A DNA stretch of 64,000 bases from Nostoc sp. 106C (GCF_002154725.1 NZ_MTAW01000062.1:1-64000); one strand, 5' to 3'; positions 26,911-38,447 are shown, counted from the stretch's first letter. A program made the numbers and translations. The notes: a model not told the origin generated them from the letters alone.

Positions 26911-27001
26911 CGCCAGCTAGAATTTTAGCAATTTGAGTATCTTTGGAGTACCACCTTAAAACCAAAAAAAAAGTTTTCTTTGTTTGGATATGAGGTGAGT
27001 T

Positions 27002-28240
27002 ATGGAAGTAGTTTACACCCATTGTGCAGGACTTGATGTACACAAAAAAACAGTAACTGCTTGTGTAATTACCCCCAAGGAAAAAGGAGGATGTCGAAGA
27101 GAAACTCGAACATTTGAAACCCATACCAATAGCCTTTTGAATATGCTTGATTGGTTGGTGAGTCTCGGTTGTACCCATGTAGCAATGGAAAGTACAGGGG
27201 AGTATTGGCGACCAGTATTCAACATATTAGAAACGAGCTTAGAAGTGATGTTAGTTAACGCTCGTCACGTGAAAAACGTTCCAGGGCGTAAAACCGATGT
27301 TAAAGACTCTCAATGGCTGGCCGAACTATTACAGCATGGGTTGTTAAGTCCAAGTTTTATTCCACCGAAACCACAACGAGATTTGCGGGACTTGATTCGC
27401 CACCGCCAAAATTTTGTGCGCGAACGTTCAAATTTAGTCAACCGCATCCAAAAAGTACTGGAAGCAGCGAATATAAAACTTGCATCTGTGGCCACAGATA
27501 TTATGGGGGTGTCTGGACGTGCCATGCTCAAGGCAATAATTGCTGGCAATACAAATCCAGAGCAAATAGCACAATTAGCTCGTGGTCAATTGCGTTCAAA
27601 ACAAGAGCAGTTAACCCAAGCTTTGATCGGTCGAGTTCAACCTCATCATCGTTTTATTCTGGCGCAATTACTCTCTCAAGTTGAAAGTCTCGACGCGGTA
27701 ATTCAACAATTCGATTCACAAATCGAGGAATACTGCCGCCCTTTTGAGCAAGTAGTGGAACTACTTGACAGCATACCTGGTGTTGCCCGCAAAGCTGCGG
27801 AAGTTATTGTTTGTGAAATCGGTACTGATATGAGTCGGTTTAAAAGCGCGGCTCATTTGGCTGCTTGGGCTGGTTTAGCTCCTGGCAATTGTGAGAGTGC
27901 TGGCAAAAGATTATCTTCTTTTAGCCGTCAAGGTAATCGCAGTTTAAAAACTATCCTTGTACAAGCTGCATGGGCTGCCTCTAGAACCAAAACCTACTTG
28001 GCTGCCCAATTTCGCCGTTTGTCTGCTCGACGAGGGGCTAAAAGGGCAGCAGTTGCCGTAGCCCACTCAATTCTAGTGATTGCGTATCATCTGATTCTAC
28101 GTAATACTCCTTACTCTGAACTCGGTGCTGATTACTTTGAGTGCCATGAGAAACCACAGCTCAAGAAGAAGCGTTTGATTAAACAGTTAGAGAAACTCGG
28201 TTATCAAGTTAATCTAACTGAGATTGCCATTGCATCATAA
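27002..28240 (+). CDS. IS110-family transposase (DEDD type), copy 2
   Basis: A 412-residue IS110 recombinase, similar to the upstream copy throughout. DEDD residues are seen in AGLDVHKKTVTACVI, MESTGEYWRPVFNIL and KTDVKDSQWLAELLQHG. The Transposase_20 part has IPGVARKAAEVIVCEIG and LAAWAGLAPGNCESAGKR, with the likely catalytic Ser conserved. The frame is intact. A GAGGTGAG ribosome binding site precedes the ATG. The end of the element lies in 28241-28345. Confidence 0.93.
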   Translation: MEVVYTHCAGLDVHKKTVTACVITPKEKGGCRRETRTFETHTNSLLNMLDWLVSLGCTHVAMESTGEYWRPVFNILETSLEVMLVNARHVKNVPGRKTDVKDSQWLAELLQHGLLSPSFIPPKPQRDLRDLIRHRQNFVRERSNLVNRIQKVLEAANIKLASVATDIMGVSGRAMLKAIIAGNTNPEQIAQLARGQLRSKQEQLTQALIGRVQPHHRFILAQLLSQVESLDAVIQQFDSQIEEYCRPFEQVVELLDSIPGVARKAAEVIVCEIGTDMSRFKSAAHLAAWAGLAPGNCESAGKRLSSFSRQGNRSLKTILVQAAWAASRTKTYLAAQFRRLSARRGAKRAAVAVAHSILVIAYHLILRNTPYSELGADYFECHEKPQLKKKRLIKQLEKLGYQVNLTEIAIAS

Positions 28241-28348
28241 TTCACCTCAACTACTCCTGATGTTAATTACCTGCTGTCAAGCGAATTTTTTCAACCACAG
28301 CAAAACATTGACGCTGGCTACCTCCGCCCAAAGCTCTTTTTCTAGCTA

Positions 28349-28397
28349 GAAGGTGAGCCAGCGCGGTCTTGGGGGTTTCCCCCATGAGCGACTGGCG
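28349..28397. repeat. REP-like palindromic repeat, copy 2
   Basis: GAGCCAGCGCGGTCTTGGGG followed by GTTTCCCCCATGAGCGACTGGCG; the inverse complement of the repeat at 25322-25372 with a few changes. GGGGG/CCCCC and GCCAG/CTGGC arms form the hairpin. Confidence 0.65.
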
Positions 28398-28478
28398 AAC
28401 CCAAAGGGCAGGAGGGAAGAGGGTTTAAGCCTATTTGATTTTTCAAAACATAGTTTTGTTTTTCCACAACGTTCTACT

Positions 28479-28712
28479 TAACGCTCTTTAATCACTCTCG
28501 TGAGATAAAAATCTACAACCCTTATTATGCCGGACTTTTATAAATTTAGGCGTAGGTTGGGTTGAGGAACGAAACCCAACATCCTTAAACCTTGATCTAG
28601 TTGGGTTTCACTGCGTTCAAACGCCACTTCACTCAAGTCGGGAAACCCGCCCACGTGAGTGGCTCCCCAACCTACATTTATTTTCTCTCCCCAAAGTGAC
28701 GGAAGAGCGTTA
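28479..28712. repeat. 234-bp MITE-like element, copy 2 (loop inverted)
   Basis: Matches 6636-6869 in length and nearly in sequence, with terminal repeats TAACGCTCTTTAATCAC and GTGACGGAAGAGCGTTA. The hairpin at 28559-28577 has the same GGGTT/AACCC arms as copy 1 but its 9-base loop reads GAGGAACGA, the exact reverse complement of the loop in copy 1. Confidence 0.8.
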
Positions 28713-28744
28713 AACTAGAGACTTTTTCCTTCTTGAAATTGTAT

Positions 28745-29275
28745 ATGCCAGATGTGAATGAGCAAAGTGACCGTACTCAAATCAGCTTAAAAAAAATCTT
28801 CTTACTTGTTGGAGTTGGAGCGTTACCAGTGGGAGTTTTAACTCTTTTTATTCAAGTTTCACCAAGCTGTGGCTGTAGTGATGGCAGTCGGGCGACAATT
28901 GGCAGTTTTACCAGAGCACAACAAGCATATTTCTTGGAACAATCAGCTTTTGCTGAATCTTATAGATCGTTAGGGCTTGGAGATGGGGATGCACCACCAG
29001 CAACGACTCGCTATCGATATACCGTAGAAATGAGTAAAGATAGGTCATTTATCTATGCAACTCCTACTAAAGAACTCCCAACTGATTTTTTCGGGTTAGG
29101 TCTGATGAAGAAGGGCCGTAGCAGCCTTGTGGGTGCAGTTGCTTACGATCAAAAGAATAAATTTACTGTCTCAATAATGTGCCGCTCCCTGAAAGACACA
29201 TTAGAGCAACCTCCCAAACCCGTTTTCAACGAAGATAAGTTTACCTGCCCTATAGGTTTTAAAACGATGGAATAA
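28745..29275 (+). CDS. Type IV pilin-like G/H family protein
   Basis: A 176-residue membrane-anchored protein. One hydrophobic helix (about 18-38: IFLLVGVGALPVGVLTLFI) precedes an extracytoplasmic domain with GSFTRAQQAYFLEQSAFAES, a typical start of the cyanobacterial pilin GH domain family, and four cysteines (CGC, then C in IMCRS and TCPIGF). No prepilin peptidase motif is obvious, so it is pilin-like rather than a proven pilin. ATG 28745 is preferred over an upstream TTG. It starts 33 bases after the MITE copy. Confidence 0.8.
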   Translation: MPDVNEQSDRTQISLKKIFLLVGVGALPVGVLTLFIQVSPSCGCSDGSRATIGSFTRAQQAYFLEQSAFAESYRSLGLGDGDAPPATTRYRYTVEMSKDRSFIYATPTKELPTDFFGLGLMKKGRSSLVGAVAYDQKNKFTVSIMCRSLKDTLEQPPKPVFNEDKFTCPIGFKTME

Positions 29276-29309
29276 AATGCGTTGGTCTAGTGGACTGTCT
29301 TTCTCCAAA

Positions 29310-30782
29310 CTAGGCTGATAATTTGAGAACTTTAAGGGTTGTGAGGCTTAAATCTTGACAACCAGTAATAAATCCACCTGTTGCTTGGATTTGCTGCAAG
29401 TATTCAATGGCAGATTTGGTAATTAATTCTCCAGGCATTAAAACGGGTATTCCTGGGGGATAGGGACAAACAATTTCTGCACAGATGCGATCGCTCGTTT
29501 CTTCTAGAGGTAAAGTTTCTGTAGGGGTAAAAAAAGCCTCGCGGGGAGAAATTTGCACGGGATGACTCACCTTAAAAATATCATCCCATAAAATTAACTC
29601 CTTTTTTTCTGGTGGCGGTGGGGTTATCTGAGCCAAGGTAGTAAAACTCTCAACCAACTGCTCAATATCCGCTTGGGTATTGCCGAGACTAATAATAAAT
29701 GTCAGATGTTGCAGTGATGAGAATTCAGGAGTAACGCCGAGTTGTTCGTCTAAGATTTCCTCGGCAGCAAATCCTGTTAAGCCTAAGCCAGAAAGGGTGA
29801 CAGTAAGGCGAGTTTGATCCAAGGCTACAAAGCCAGGTGATTTCGCTTGGGAAATATCTAAAACTGATAATCCGGGAATCTGGCTAATTTTGGTTCTAGT
29901 TGCATCCGCAAGTTGCAAAGTGCCAGACATGAGCTGTTTGCCATACAGTGCCATTTGCTGACGTGCGGCATCGAGGGAAGCTAAAAGTATATAACTGGGG
30001 CTGCTAGACTGGACTAATTGCAAAGCTATACTGATGCGATCGCAGTCTATCCTGTTTCCTTGAACGTGCAGCATGGAAGCTTGCGTCATTGCACCCAGAG
30101 TTTTGTGGATGGATTGTACAGTTAAATCTGCACCTGCGACTAAGGCTGGGGTAGGTAATTCGGGATGAAAAGCAAAGTGTGCGCCGTGGGCTTCATCCAC
30201 GAGTAAAGGGATATTGTATTGATGGGTAATTTGGGCGATCGCTTCTAAATCTCCACAAACGCCGTAATATGTTGGGTAAACTGCCAACACAGCTTTCGCA
30301 TCGGGATGCTGTTGCAGGGCAGATTGTACGGCAGTTGGTGTAATACTGTGGGCAATATCTAAAACAGAGTCATATTCAGGATTAACAAAAATTGGCATAG
30401 CACCGGAGAGAATTAAACCGGCGATCGCAGAAGAATGCACATTTCGCGGCAGAATAATTTTATCGCCTGTGCCACAAGTGGCGAGAATTGCTGCTTCTAT
30501 TCCACAGGTAGAACCATTGACTAAAAACCATGTTTGTTTAGCACCAAAAGCTTCAGCCGCTAGTTGTTGCGCTTGGAGAATCGTGCCTTGGGGTGCAAAC
30601 AGATTATCTAAGTTTGCTAACTCTGTTAAATCAGCGCCAAATACAGTTTTACCTAGCAAATCAGCTAAAGGTTGAGCAATTCCCTCACCGCGCTTATGTC
30701 CGGGAGTGTAAAAAGGAGCATGAGAACGTGCTGCACAGGCTTTTATAGCGTCTATTAATGGTGTTTGGTTTTGATTGAGCAT
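29310..30782 (-). CDS. Orn/Lys/Arg decarboxylase-family PLP enzyme
   Basis: A 490-residue fold-type I PLP enzyme of the Orn/Lys/Arg decarboxylase family, subgroup lacking the N-terminal wing domain. Motifs: HAPFYTPGHKRGEG near the N-terminus, VNGSTCGIEAAIL, the PLP-contacting VDEAHGAHFAFH and QSIHKTLGAMTQASML with the PLP lysine. The C-terminal domain has PYPPGIPVLMPGE. Probable reaction is decarboxylation of a basic amino acid toward polyamines; the exact substrate (arginine or lysine) cannot be read from the sequence. Confidence 0.88.
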   Translation of the reverse strand: MLNQNQTPLIDAIKACAARSHAPFYTPGHKRGEGIAQPLADLLGKTVFGADLTELANLDNLFAPQGTILQAQQLAAEAFGAKQTWFLVNGSTCGIEAAILATCGTGDKIILPRNVHSSAIAGLILSGAMPIFVNPEYDSVLDIAHSITPTAVQSALQQHPDAKAVLAVYPTYYGVCGDLEAIAQITHQYNIPLLVDEAHGAHFAFHPELPTPALVAGADLTVQSIHKTLGAMTQASMLHVQGNRIDCDRISIALQLVQSSSPSYILLASLDAARQQMALYGKQLMSGTLQLADATRTKISQIPGLSVLDISQAKSPGFVALDQTRLTVTLSGLGLTGFAAEEILDEQLGVTPEFSSLQHLTFIISLGNTQADIEQLVESFTTLAQITPPPPEKKELILWDDIFKVSHPVQISPREAFFTPTETLPLEETSDRICAEIVCPYPPGIPVLMPGELITKSAIEYLQQIQATGGFITGCQDLSLTTLKVLKLSA

Positions 30783-30908
30783 TTTGGAGAAAAAAACCGC
30801 AGAGAATGTAGAGAAAAGCTACAACAAGGGTATTTGCCACATTCTTTTTTCAAATTGGTATTAGACTCATAACATTCCGTTGGTAAAGGTATGACATTTT
30901 TATACTCT

Positions 30909-31012
30909 TAAGCTAATAATCATTAAAATTGCATCTTTGCGTCTTCCTTTCTCCGCGTCGCCGCGTCTTTCTGAGGCTAAGGATTCTGCAACTTAAAAGC
31001 GGGTTAGCTTAC
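30909..31012. repeat. MITE-like repeat, TAAGCTAA family (inverse orientation)
   Basis: TTAAGCTAATAATCATTAAA at the left and AAAGCGGGTTAGCTTA at the right, with the CTTTCTCCGCGTCGCCGCG tract inside. It is the reverse complement of 16354-16455 with high identity. Confidence 0.7.
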
Positions 31013-31069
31013 CAATGATTTTGAGATGATATTTTATTTTGAGTGCGATCGCTTCCAGATTATCCTCAT

Positions 31070-32665
31070 TCACCAGGCCAAAGCCAAACCATCGGCACGA
31101 GACTCAGAGGCAGTAATTAAGACTTGATTCTGCTTGTAAATAATTTGACCACGACCAAAGAAATCATCGGGATTTTGCTGTACATTATGACCGCGTTGGA
31201 CTAATCCCTGTGCTATTTTCTGGGATGCAGTTTGCTCTAACAACACTGTAGAGTCAGAGACAAATTGCCATCTAGGAGCGTCTAAAGCAGCCTGGGGATT
31301 TAAACCATAATCAGCCAAATTTACCACTACTTGCAGGTGTCCCTGTGGTTGCATGGCTCCCCCCATCACACCAAATGCCCCAATCGGTTGATGATCTTGA
31401 GTCAAAAAGCCGGGGATAATGGTATGAAAAGGGCGTTTACCTGGAGCGAAGTGGTTAGGATGTTGGGGATCGAGACTAAATCCGTAGCCTCTATTTTGCA
31501 AAGCTATCCCAGTAGCCGCAGGGAGAATGCCACTACCAAAGCCTGTGAAGTTGGATTGAATGAAAGATACGATTAATTCGCCATCGGCAGCTGCTAGATA
31601 TACAGTTCCACCTTTTGGTAATCCTGGTTGAGCTACGGCGATCGCTTGTTCTGTAATTAAAGCACGGCGCTTTGCCGCATAATCTAAGGAAAGAAGATGC
31701 GCCGCAGTTACTGCTAAAAAACGTTCATCCGCGATGTATCTATGCACATCTGCAAAAGCTAGTTTCATCGCCTCAATTTGCAAATGGTAACTTTCTGCTG
31801 ATTCACGGGGATAACGAGACAATTCCAAGCCAGAAAGGATGTTTAAGGCGATTAAAGTAGCAATTCCTTGGGTATTGGGCGGAATTTCCCAAACTGTCAA
31901 ATTTCGGTAGTTTGTGGAGATTGGTTGCACCCATTCAGCTTTATGAGCAGCTAAGTCATCTTTGGTTAAGTATCCACCAGTATCGGCAGCAAAGTCTGCA
32001 ATTTGTTGAGCAATTTTCCCACGATAAAAGCTTTCGCCACCAGTAGCAGCTATTTCACGCAAAGTTTGAGTATGTGCGGGAGAATGCCAAATTTCTCCGG
32101 CTCTTGGCGCTCTACTATTGGGAAAAAATACTTGTTTAAAACAGTCAAATTCTTTACCAACTAGAGAAAGATAATTTTGCTCCAACCGTTTCCAAGCCAG
32201 TGAAACCATTGGTGATACCGGGAAACCCTGCTCGGCGTAGCGAATTGCGGGTGCAAACAAGTTTTCAAAAGGTAAACGTCCCCAACGTTCCCACAAGGTT
32301 CTCCATGCGGAAACAGCACCCGGTACAGTCACAGCACGCCAATCATATTTCGGTACAGCATTTAGTCCGGCAAATTGTTTTAAGGTGAGTTTTTGCGGAC
32401 TTTTCCCAGAGGCGTTTAAACCGTGCAGTTTTCCATCCCAAACTAAAGCAAAAGCATCGGCACCAATGCCATTAGCCATAGGTTCTACTACGGTAAGTGC
32501 GATCGCACTAGCTATGGCAGCATCAACAGCGCTACCACCAGCCCATAACATTTCCATACCAGCTATAGTCGCTAACGGTTGACTGGCTGCAACAGCTCCG
32601 CGACTACCCATAATCACTCGTCGGGTACTAAGGTAGGGATAGTTGGTGAGGTTTCCCAAACTCAT
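31070..32665 (-). CDS. Gamma-glutamyltransferase-family protein
   Basis: A 531-residue Ntn-hydrolase of the gamma-glutamyltranspeptidase family. N-terminal markers are GAVAASQPLATIAGMEML and GGSAVDAAIASAIALTVVEP. The autoprocessing/nucleophile Thr is in GGTVYLAAADGELIVSF, and FGVMGGAMQPQGHLQVVVN and DAPRW follow. No signal peptide is visible, so this is a cytoplasmic subtype, often of unknown substrate, not necessarily glutathione-cleaving GGT. Confidence 0.87.
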   Translation of the reverse strand: MSLGNLTNYPYLSTRRVIMGSRGAVAASQPLATIAGMEMLWAGGSAVDAAIASAIALTVVEPMANGIGADAFALVWDGKLHGLNASGKSPQKLTLKQFAGLNAVPKYDWRAVTVPGAVSAWRTLWERWGRLPFENLFAPAIRYAEQGFPVSPMVSLAWKRLEQNYLSLVGKEFDCFKQVFFPNSRAPRAGEIWHSPAHTQTLREIAATGGESFYRGKIAQQIADFAADTGGYLTKDDLAAHKAEWVQPISTNYRNLTVWEIPPNTQGIATLIALNILSGLELSRYPRESAESYHLQIEAMKLAFADVHRYIADERFLAVTAAHLLSLDYAAKRRALITEQAIAVAQPGLPKGGTVYLAAADGELIVSFIQSNFTGFGSGILPAATGIALQNRGYGFSLDPQHPNHFAPGKRPFHTIIPGFLTQDHQPIGAFGVMGGAMQPQGHLQVVVNLADYGLNPQAALDAPRWQFVSDSTVLLEQTASQKIAQGLVQRGHNVQQNPDDFFGRGQIIYKQNQVLITASESRADGLALAW

Positions 32666-32866
32666 TTTTTTGTGGACAAGACTTGACAGAAGTTTTTATA
32701 TTTGTATCATAAAATACAATATTTTTTCAGTTTTTGTTGTGTCGGTGAACACATATAGCATTTCTAATTTGCTGCAATTAACTCCTACAGAGCGATGAAA
32801 TCAACCGCTCTGTAGCAAGAGTGATCGTGGAAACGATTTCTAGCAAGATTAGATGTCTTGAGGAGA

Positions 32867-33850
32867 TCATATTGAACTAGCAGTCTCCCTAGCAGCTTCT
32901 CGCAGCTGCTCCACATCCCGTATCGGTGGTGCACCAAACAGCCGCTTGTACTCTCGGTTGAAGTGCGAGGCATCATCATAACCCACACGGTAAGCAGCAC
33001 TGGTAGCATCGAGGTTTTCCCCCAACATCAGACGGCGAGCTTCTTGGAGCCGCAGTTGCTTCTGAAACTGCAAGGGACTCATTGCAGTGACAGACTTAAA
33101 GTGATGGTGAAAGCCTGAAACACTCATTCCCATCTCTCGTGCAATGTTTTCAATACGAAGCGGCTCGTTAAAGTCTTTACGAAGTCGCTCGACGGCTCTG
33201 GCAATGTTGTGAGTGTAGCCACCCAGAACTGCAATATGACGGAGCCTGTTACCTTGTTCTCCCATCAGGAGTCGGTAAATGATTTCCCGCTTAATCAGTG
33301 GTGCGAGAACATGAGCTTCAGCAGCGAAATCTAGAAGCCTGACTAGCCGCACCACAGCGTCCAACAGATTTGCATCTAACGGACTTACGTCAATCGCTTT
33401 GACATCAGTACGGCTGCGTGATGAAGGATACCCTGCCTCGACCATAACCGAGCTAACGAGCGTGGGGTCGAGCTCGAGACGAAGGCTAAGGTGCGGTTTT
33501 TCCTTGGACGCTTCCAAAATTTGGCTGACAATCGGCAGTTCGACTGTAGCCAGCAGATAATGCATCGGGTCGTACTGATAGCGATCGCTGCCCAGAAGCA
33601 CTTCTTTACTGCCTTGGGCAATTACACAAAAGGCAGGGACAGAGACACCGTGAGCGCATTCCCCAGGTGAGGAGGAGCGTTTGAAGTGCAATCCTGTCAG
33701 TGGCTCTATCATCCCATCATCACGAATGGCCCGTGCAATACGCTCAGTCAATTCGTCTCTGTTAGCTTGCGCTCTGTCTGCCTCGCGCTTTGCCTGCGGG
33801 TCGTTCATTAAATCTAGATCGGACTTTTCTCTAGTTTTGGCAGCATTCAT
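32867..33850 (-). CDS. AraC-family transcriptional regulator
   Basis: A 327-residue AraC/XylS regulator with an AraC_N-type N-terminal domain (GLHFKRSSSPGECAHGVSVP, then FCVIAQGSKEVLLGSDRY) and two C-terminal HTH motifs (PLRIENIAREMGMSVSGFHH and TSAAYRVGYDDASHFNREYK). ATG 33850 is preferred over the longer TTG-initiated frame. It is divergent from the cupin/dehydrogenase genes from 34156 on and is the natural candidate regulator of them. The gene is GC-richer than the cyanobacterial background. Confidence 0.88.
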   Translation of the reverse strand: MNAAKTREKSDLDLMNDPQAKREADRAQANRDELTERIARAIRDDGMIEPLTGLHFKRSSSPGECAHGVSVPAFCVIAQGSKEVLLGSDRYQYDPMHYLLATVELPIVSQILEASKEKPHLSLRLELDPTLVSSVMVEAGYPSSRSRTDVKAIDVSPLDANLLDAVVRLVRLLDFAAEAHVLAPLIKREIIYRLLMGEQGNRLRHIAVLGGYTHNIARAVERLRKDFNEPLRIENIAREMGMSVSGFHHHFKSVTAMSPLQFQKQLRLQEARRLMLGENLDATSAAYRVGYDDASHFNREYKRLFGAPPIRDVEQLREAARETASSI

Positions 33851-34155
33851 TTCTAAGTTTGCAGGATTGTACAACAATCTTAGACGATTGTTCTATTGCT
33901 TGCCCTTGAGGATTCTTACAATGAAGCTAAAGCAATGAAAAATGATTCCGGCTTCTTGTAACAATTCTAGATTTTTATTCAATAGAAAACTCAGTTTTGA
34001 TTAGGCAAGAGACTCGCCTACTAACAACCAAAATGCTGTTAAGGCTAACCTTGCTACTTAAAATAATCCATCCCTACAGATAGAGCAAGCATAAGTGCTC
34101 AATCTCTACGATTGGGCTAGCAACCCAAATGGCATCAAGTGAAGGAATTAAGCAA

Positions 34156-34566
34156 ATGGACATCAAAAGAAGTGGCTCACAGCCTTCCGCCAAAGGGCCA
34201 GCCGAGTATTTTACTGGCACTGTACGCATTGACCCCCTGTTCCAAGCAAACGATCCAGCACGCACGTCTGGTGCCAGTGTCACGTTCGAGCCTGGCGCTC
34301 GGACAGCATGGCATACTCACCCGTTGGGCCAGACCCTGATCGTGACGGCAGGTTGCGGCTGGGTGCAGCGATGGGGTGATCCAAGGGAAGAAATTCGACC
34401 TGGAGACGTAATCTGGTTCGCGCCAGGTGAGAAGCATTGGCACGGAGCTACCCCAACCACAGCGATGACGCACATTGCCATTCAGGAGGCACTCGACGGC
34501 AAGCCCGTGGAGTGGATGGAACAGGTCAGCGACGAGCAATACCAAACACTCAACGTAAATCAATAG
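34156..34566 (+). CDS. Cupin-domain protein
   Basis: A 136-residue single cupin. Metal-binding motif 1 reads [19 protein letters not shown] and motif 2 [14 protein letters not shown], giving the usual His/Gln/His ligand set. Similar proteins include (R)-mandelonitrile lyase-like and carboxymuconolactone-associated cupins; the function is open. AAGGAATTAAG before ATG 34156 decides the start. Thirteen bases separate it from the dehydrogenase gene, so they are probably cotranscribed. Confidence 0.85.
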   Translation: MDIKRSGSQPSAKGPAEYFTGTVRIDPLFQANDPARTSGASVTFEPGARTAWHTHPLGQTLIVTAGCGWVQRWGDPREEIRPGDVIWFAPGEKHWHGATPTTAMTHIAIQEALDGKPVEWMEQVSDEQYQTLNVNQ

Positions 34567-34578
34567 GAGTATCCATTT

Positions 34579-35628
34579 ATGTACAACACGAAAGCTTATG
34601 CTGCGGTCAGTGCAACATCACCACTGTCCTCCACCACGATTGATCGGCGCGATCTAACTGAACACGATGTCCAAATTGAAATTCTCTTCTGCGGCGTCTG
34701 CCACTCCGACCTCCATTCAGTGCGGAACGAGTGGGGCGGCACAGTCTACCCGATCGTTCCTGGTCATGAGATTGTTGGTCGTGTGACTGAGGTTGGTTCG
34801 GCAGTTACGAAGTACAAACCCGGCGATTTGGCTGCGATCGGCTGTATGGTCGATTCGGATTTGACCTGCCCCCATTGCAAGGTTGGACTTGAGCAGTTTT
34901 GCCAAAATGTGATCCTCACCTACAACTCCCCAGACAAGCACCTGGGAGGAGTCACTTATGGGGGCTACTCCAATAGCATTGTCGCCGATGAACGTTTCGT
35001 TCTGCGCGTCCCAGACAATCTCGACCTGGCTGGAGTTGCACCCCTCCTTTGCGCTGGGATTACAACCTATTCACCGCTACGCCACTGGGGTGTTACCGAG
35101 GGCAAAAAGGTTGGCGTGGTTGGTCTTGGTGGGCTGGGACACATGGCGGTGAAATTTGCCCATGCGTTCGGTGCTCATGTCGTTGTCTTCACCACCTCGC
35201 CAGACAAGACAGAAGACGCGCTTCGCCTTGGTGCTGATGAAGTGGTCGTCTCCCGCAATGCCGAAGAAATGCAGAAGCACGCGGGCAGTTTCGATTTCAT
35301 CCTTGACACCGTTTCCGCCAAGCACGATATCAACGCCTATCTCAACCTGCTCCGCCTCGATGGCAACATCACGCTGGTCGGTGCCCCCGAAAAGCCTCTG
35401 GATGTTGCAGCATTTAGCCTAATTATGGCTCGCCGCAGTCTCTCTGGCTCTAGCATCGGCGGCATTGCCGAAACCCAGGAGATGCTCGACTTTTGCGGCA
35501 AGCACAACATCACTGCGGATGTCGAAGTGGTTCCCATTCAGAAGGTCAACGAAGCCTATGAGCGACTGCTCAAGTCTGATGTGAAGTACCGCTTCGTGAT
35601 TGATATGGCATCCCTTAAATCGGAATAA
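34579..35628 (+). CDS. Zinc-dependent NAD(P) alcohol dehydrogenase (YahK-like)
   Basis: A 349-residue medium-chain dehydrogenase of the cinnamyl-alcohol/YahK group, reducing aldehydes with NADPH. Catalytic zinc ligands are in FCGVCHSDLHS and PGHEIVGRVTEVGS; the Rossmann loop is VGVVGLGGLGHMAVKFAHA. The structural-zinc lobe reads VDSDLTCPHCKVGLEQFC: the first of the four expected cysteines is Asp. Codon use is GC-rich compared with flanking cyanobacterial genes. A GGAG site precedes the ATG. Confidence 0.92.
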   Translation: MYNTKAYAAVSATSPLSSTTIDRRDLTEHDVQIEILFCGVCHSDLHSVRNEWGGTVYPIVPGHEIVGRVTEVGSAVTKYKPGDLAAIGCMVDSDLTCPHCKVGLEQFCQNVILTYNSPDKHLGGVTYGGYSNSIVADERFVLRVPDNLDLAGVAPLLCAGITTYSPLRHWGVTEGKKVGVVGLGGLGHMAVKFAHAFGAHVVVFTTSPDKTEDALRLGADEVVVSRNAEEMQKHAGSFDFILDTVSAKHDINAYLNLLRLDGNITLVGAPEKPLDVAAFSLIMARRSLSGSSIGGIAETQEMLDFCGKHNITADVEVVPIQKVNEAYERLLKSDVKYRFVIDMASLKSE

Positions 35629-35705
35629 CTGAGGTGAAACCTCGCCTTATTGGCAAGTCCAAAGAAAGCGGAACTCAGTAGTGACTCAACCAAAAGAGAA
35701 ATAAG

Positions 35706-37513
<1,808 letters not shown>

Positions 37514-37595
37514 ACGGATATTATGACAGCGATAATCGCAAGACAGCAGCCAGAAATTCTGCCTGTCGCTGTCATTTAACACAAAGGAGGCACGT

Positions 37596-38384
37596 ATGAC
37601 CAATACACAACAGCCTGATAGAACTCAAGCTGCGAGAGTCAGCGAAGCGGCACACAACAATCACGAGGAACTGTTTCCTAACCACAAATCAACCCTGAAA
37701 GTCACTGACCCTGAACTGATTGAAGTCTTTGACAACTTCGCCTTCGATGAAGTCATTGCATTGAGCAAGCTGGATACAAAAACAAGGATCATGCTGATTC
37801 TGGCATCGATCATTGGCAGTCAGGCAATCAGCGAATTCAAATTCATGGTGGGCGCTGCGCTCAATGTCGGAGTCACACCTGTCGAAATCAAAGAGATTGT
37901 GTACCAGTCGGTACCCTACGTGGGGATGGCAAAAGCATTTGATTTCGTTCATGCCACGAATGAAGTGCTGACGAGCCGAGGCATTCAATTACCGTTGCCA
38001 GGGCAATCGACCACCAGCCTCGAAACCCGCTATGACAAAGGTCTGGCAGTGCAGAAAGCCATATTCGGTGAAACGATCGAGCAAATGTATGAGCGATCGC
38101 CCAAAGATCAGCTACACATTCAAAAGTTTCTATCTGCCAACTGCTTTGGCGACTATTACACCCGCAATGGCATAGACATTAAAGTTAGAGAACTCATCAC
38201 CCTTTCCATCCTCATCGCTCTCGGTGGAGTTGAATCCCAGGTAAAGGGACACATTCAAGGCAATCTCAATGTTGGAAACGGCAAAGATATGCTGCTGGAT
38301 CTGATGACGCAATTATTGCCCTGGGTCGGCTATCCCCGCACACTGAATGCCTTGAACTGCCTGAATGAAGTGGCGACGGAGTAA
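37596..38384 (+). CDS. Carboxymuconolactone decarboxylase-family protein
   Basis: A 262-residue protein with two CMD/AhpD-like domains (about 45-120 and 150-250). Domain 1 lacks the CxxC peroxidase-type motif. Domain 2 has VRELITLSILIALGG, SQVKGHIQGNLNVG, the gamma-CMD pattern with the conserved His. Fused CMD proteins often accompany cupins, SDRs and AKRs in induced redox clusters. AAAGGAGG precedes the ATG. Confidence 0.88.
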   Translation: MTNTQQPDRTQAARVSEAAHNNHEELFPNHKSTLKVTDPELIEVFDNFAFDEVIALSKLDTKTRIMLILASIIGSQAISEFKFMVGAALNVGVTPVEIKEIVYQSVPYVGMAKAFDFVHATNEVLTSRGIQLPLPGQSTTSLETRYDKGLAVQKAIFGETIEQMYERSPKDQLHIQKFLSANCFGDYYTRNGIDIKVRELITLSILIALGGVESQVKGHIQGNLNVGNGKDMLLDLMTQLLPWVGYPRTLNALNCLNEVATE

Positions 38385-38447
38385 TAGCGACTCCCAGCCC
38401 CAGACTCGTAACAAACAAGCGTTACTCTTCTTTGCAACATTCACTTT

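Larger units (their letters stand above)
25131..28260 (+). mobile_element. Tandem pair of IS110-family insertion sequences
   Basis: Two IS110-type transposase genes lie in the same orientation, separated by 362 bases. Each is preceded by a non-coding segment sharing conserved blocks (GAGGTTGT, TCAGTAG, CAGTC, GTCGC, GCACGCAA), as expected for the IS110 left end that carries the bridge RNA. The outer limits are estimates; IS110 elements lack terminal inverted repeats. The two proteins are clearly related but diverged across their whole length, so this is not a recent duplication. Confidence 0.65.

Noticed and set aside
33850-34155. Extended cupin and AraC starts overlapping in the divergent promoter
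   Set aside because: The extra N-termini are weakly initiated (TTG for AraC, no ribosome binding site for the ATG at 34129), and shorter starts leave room for a promoter.
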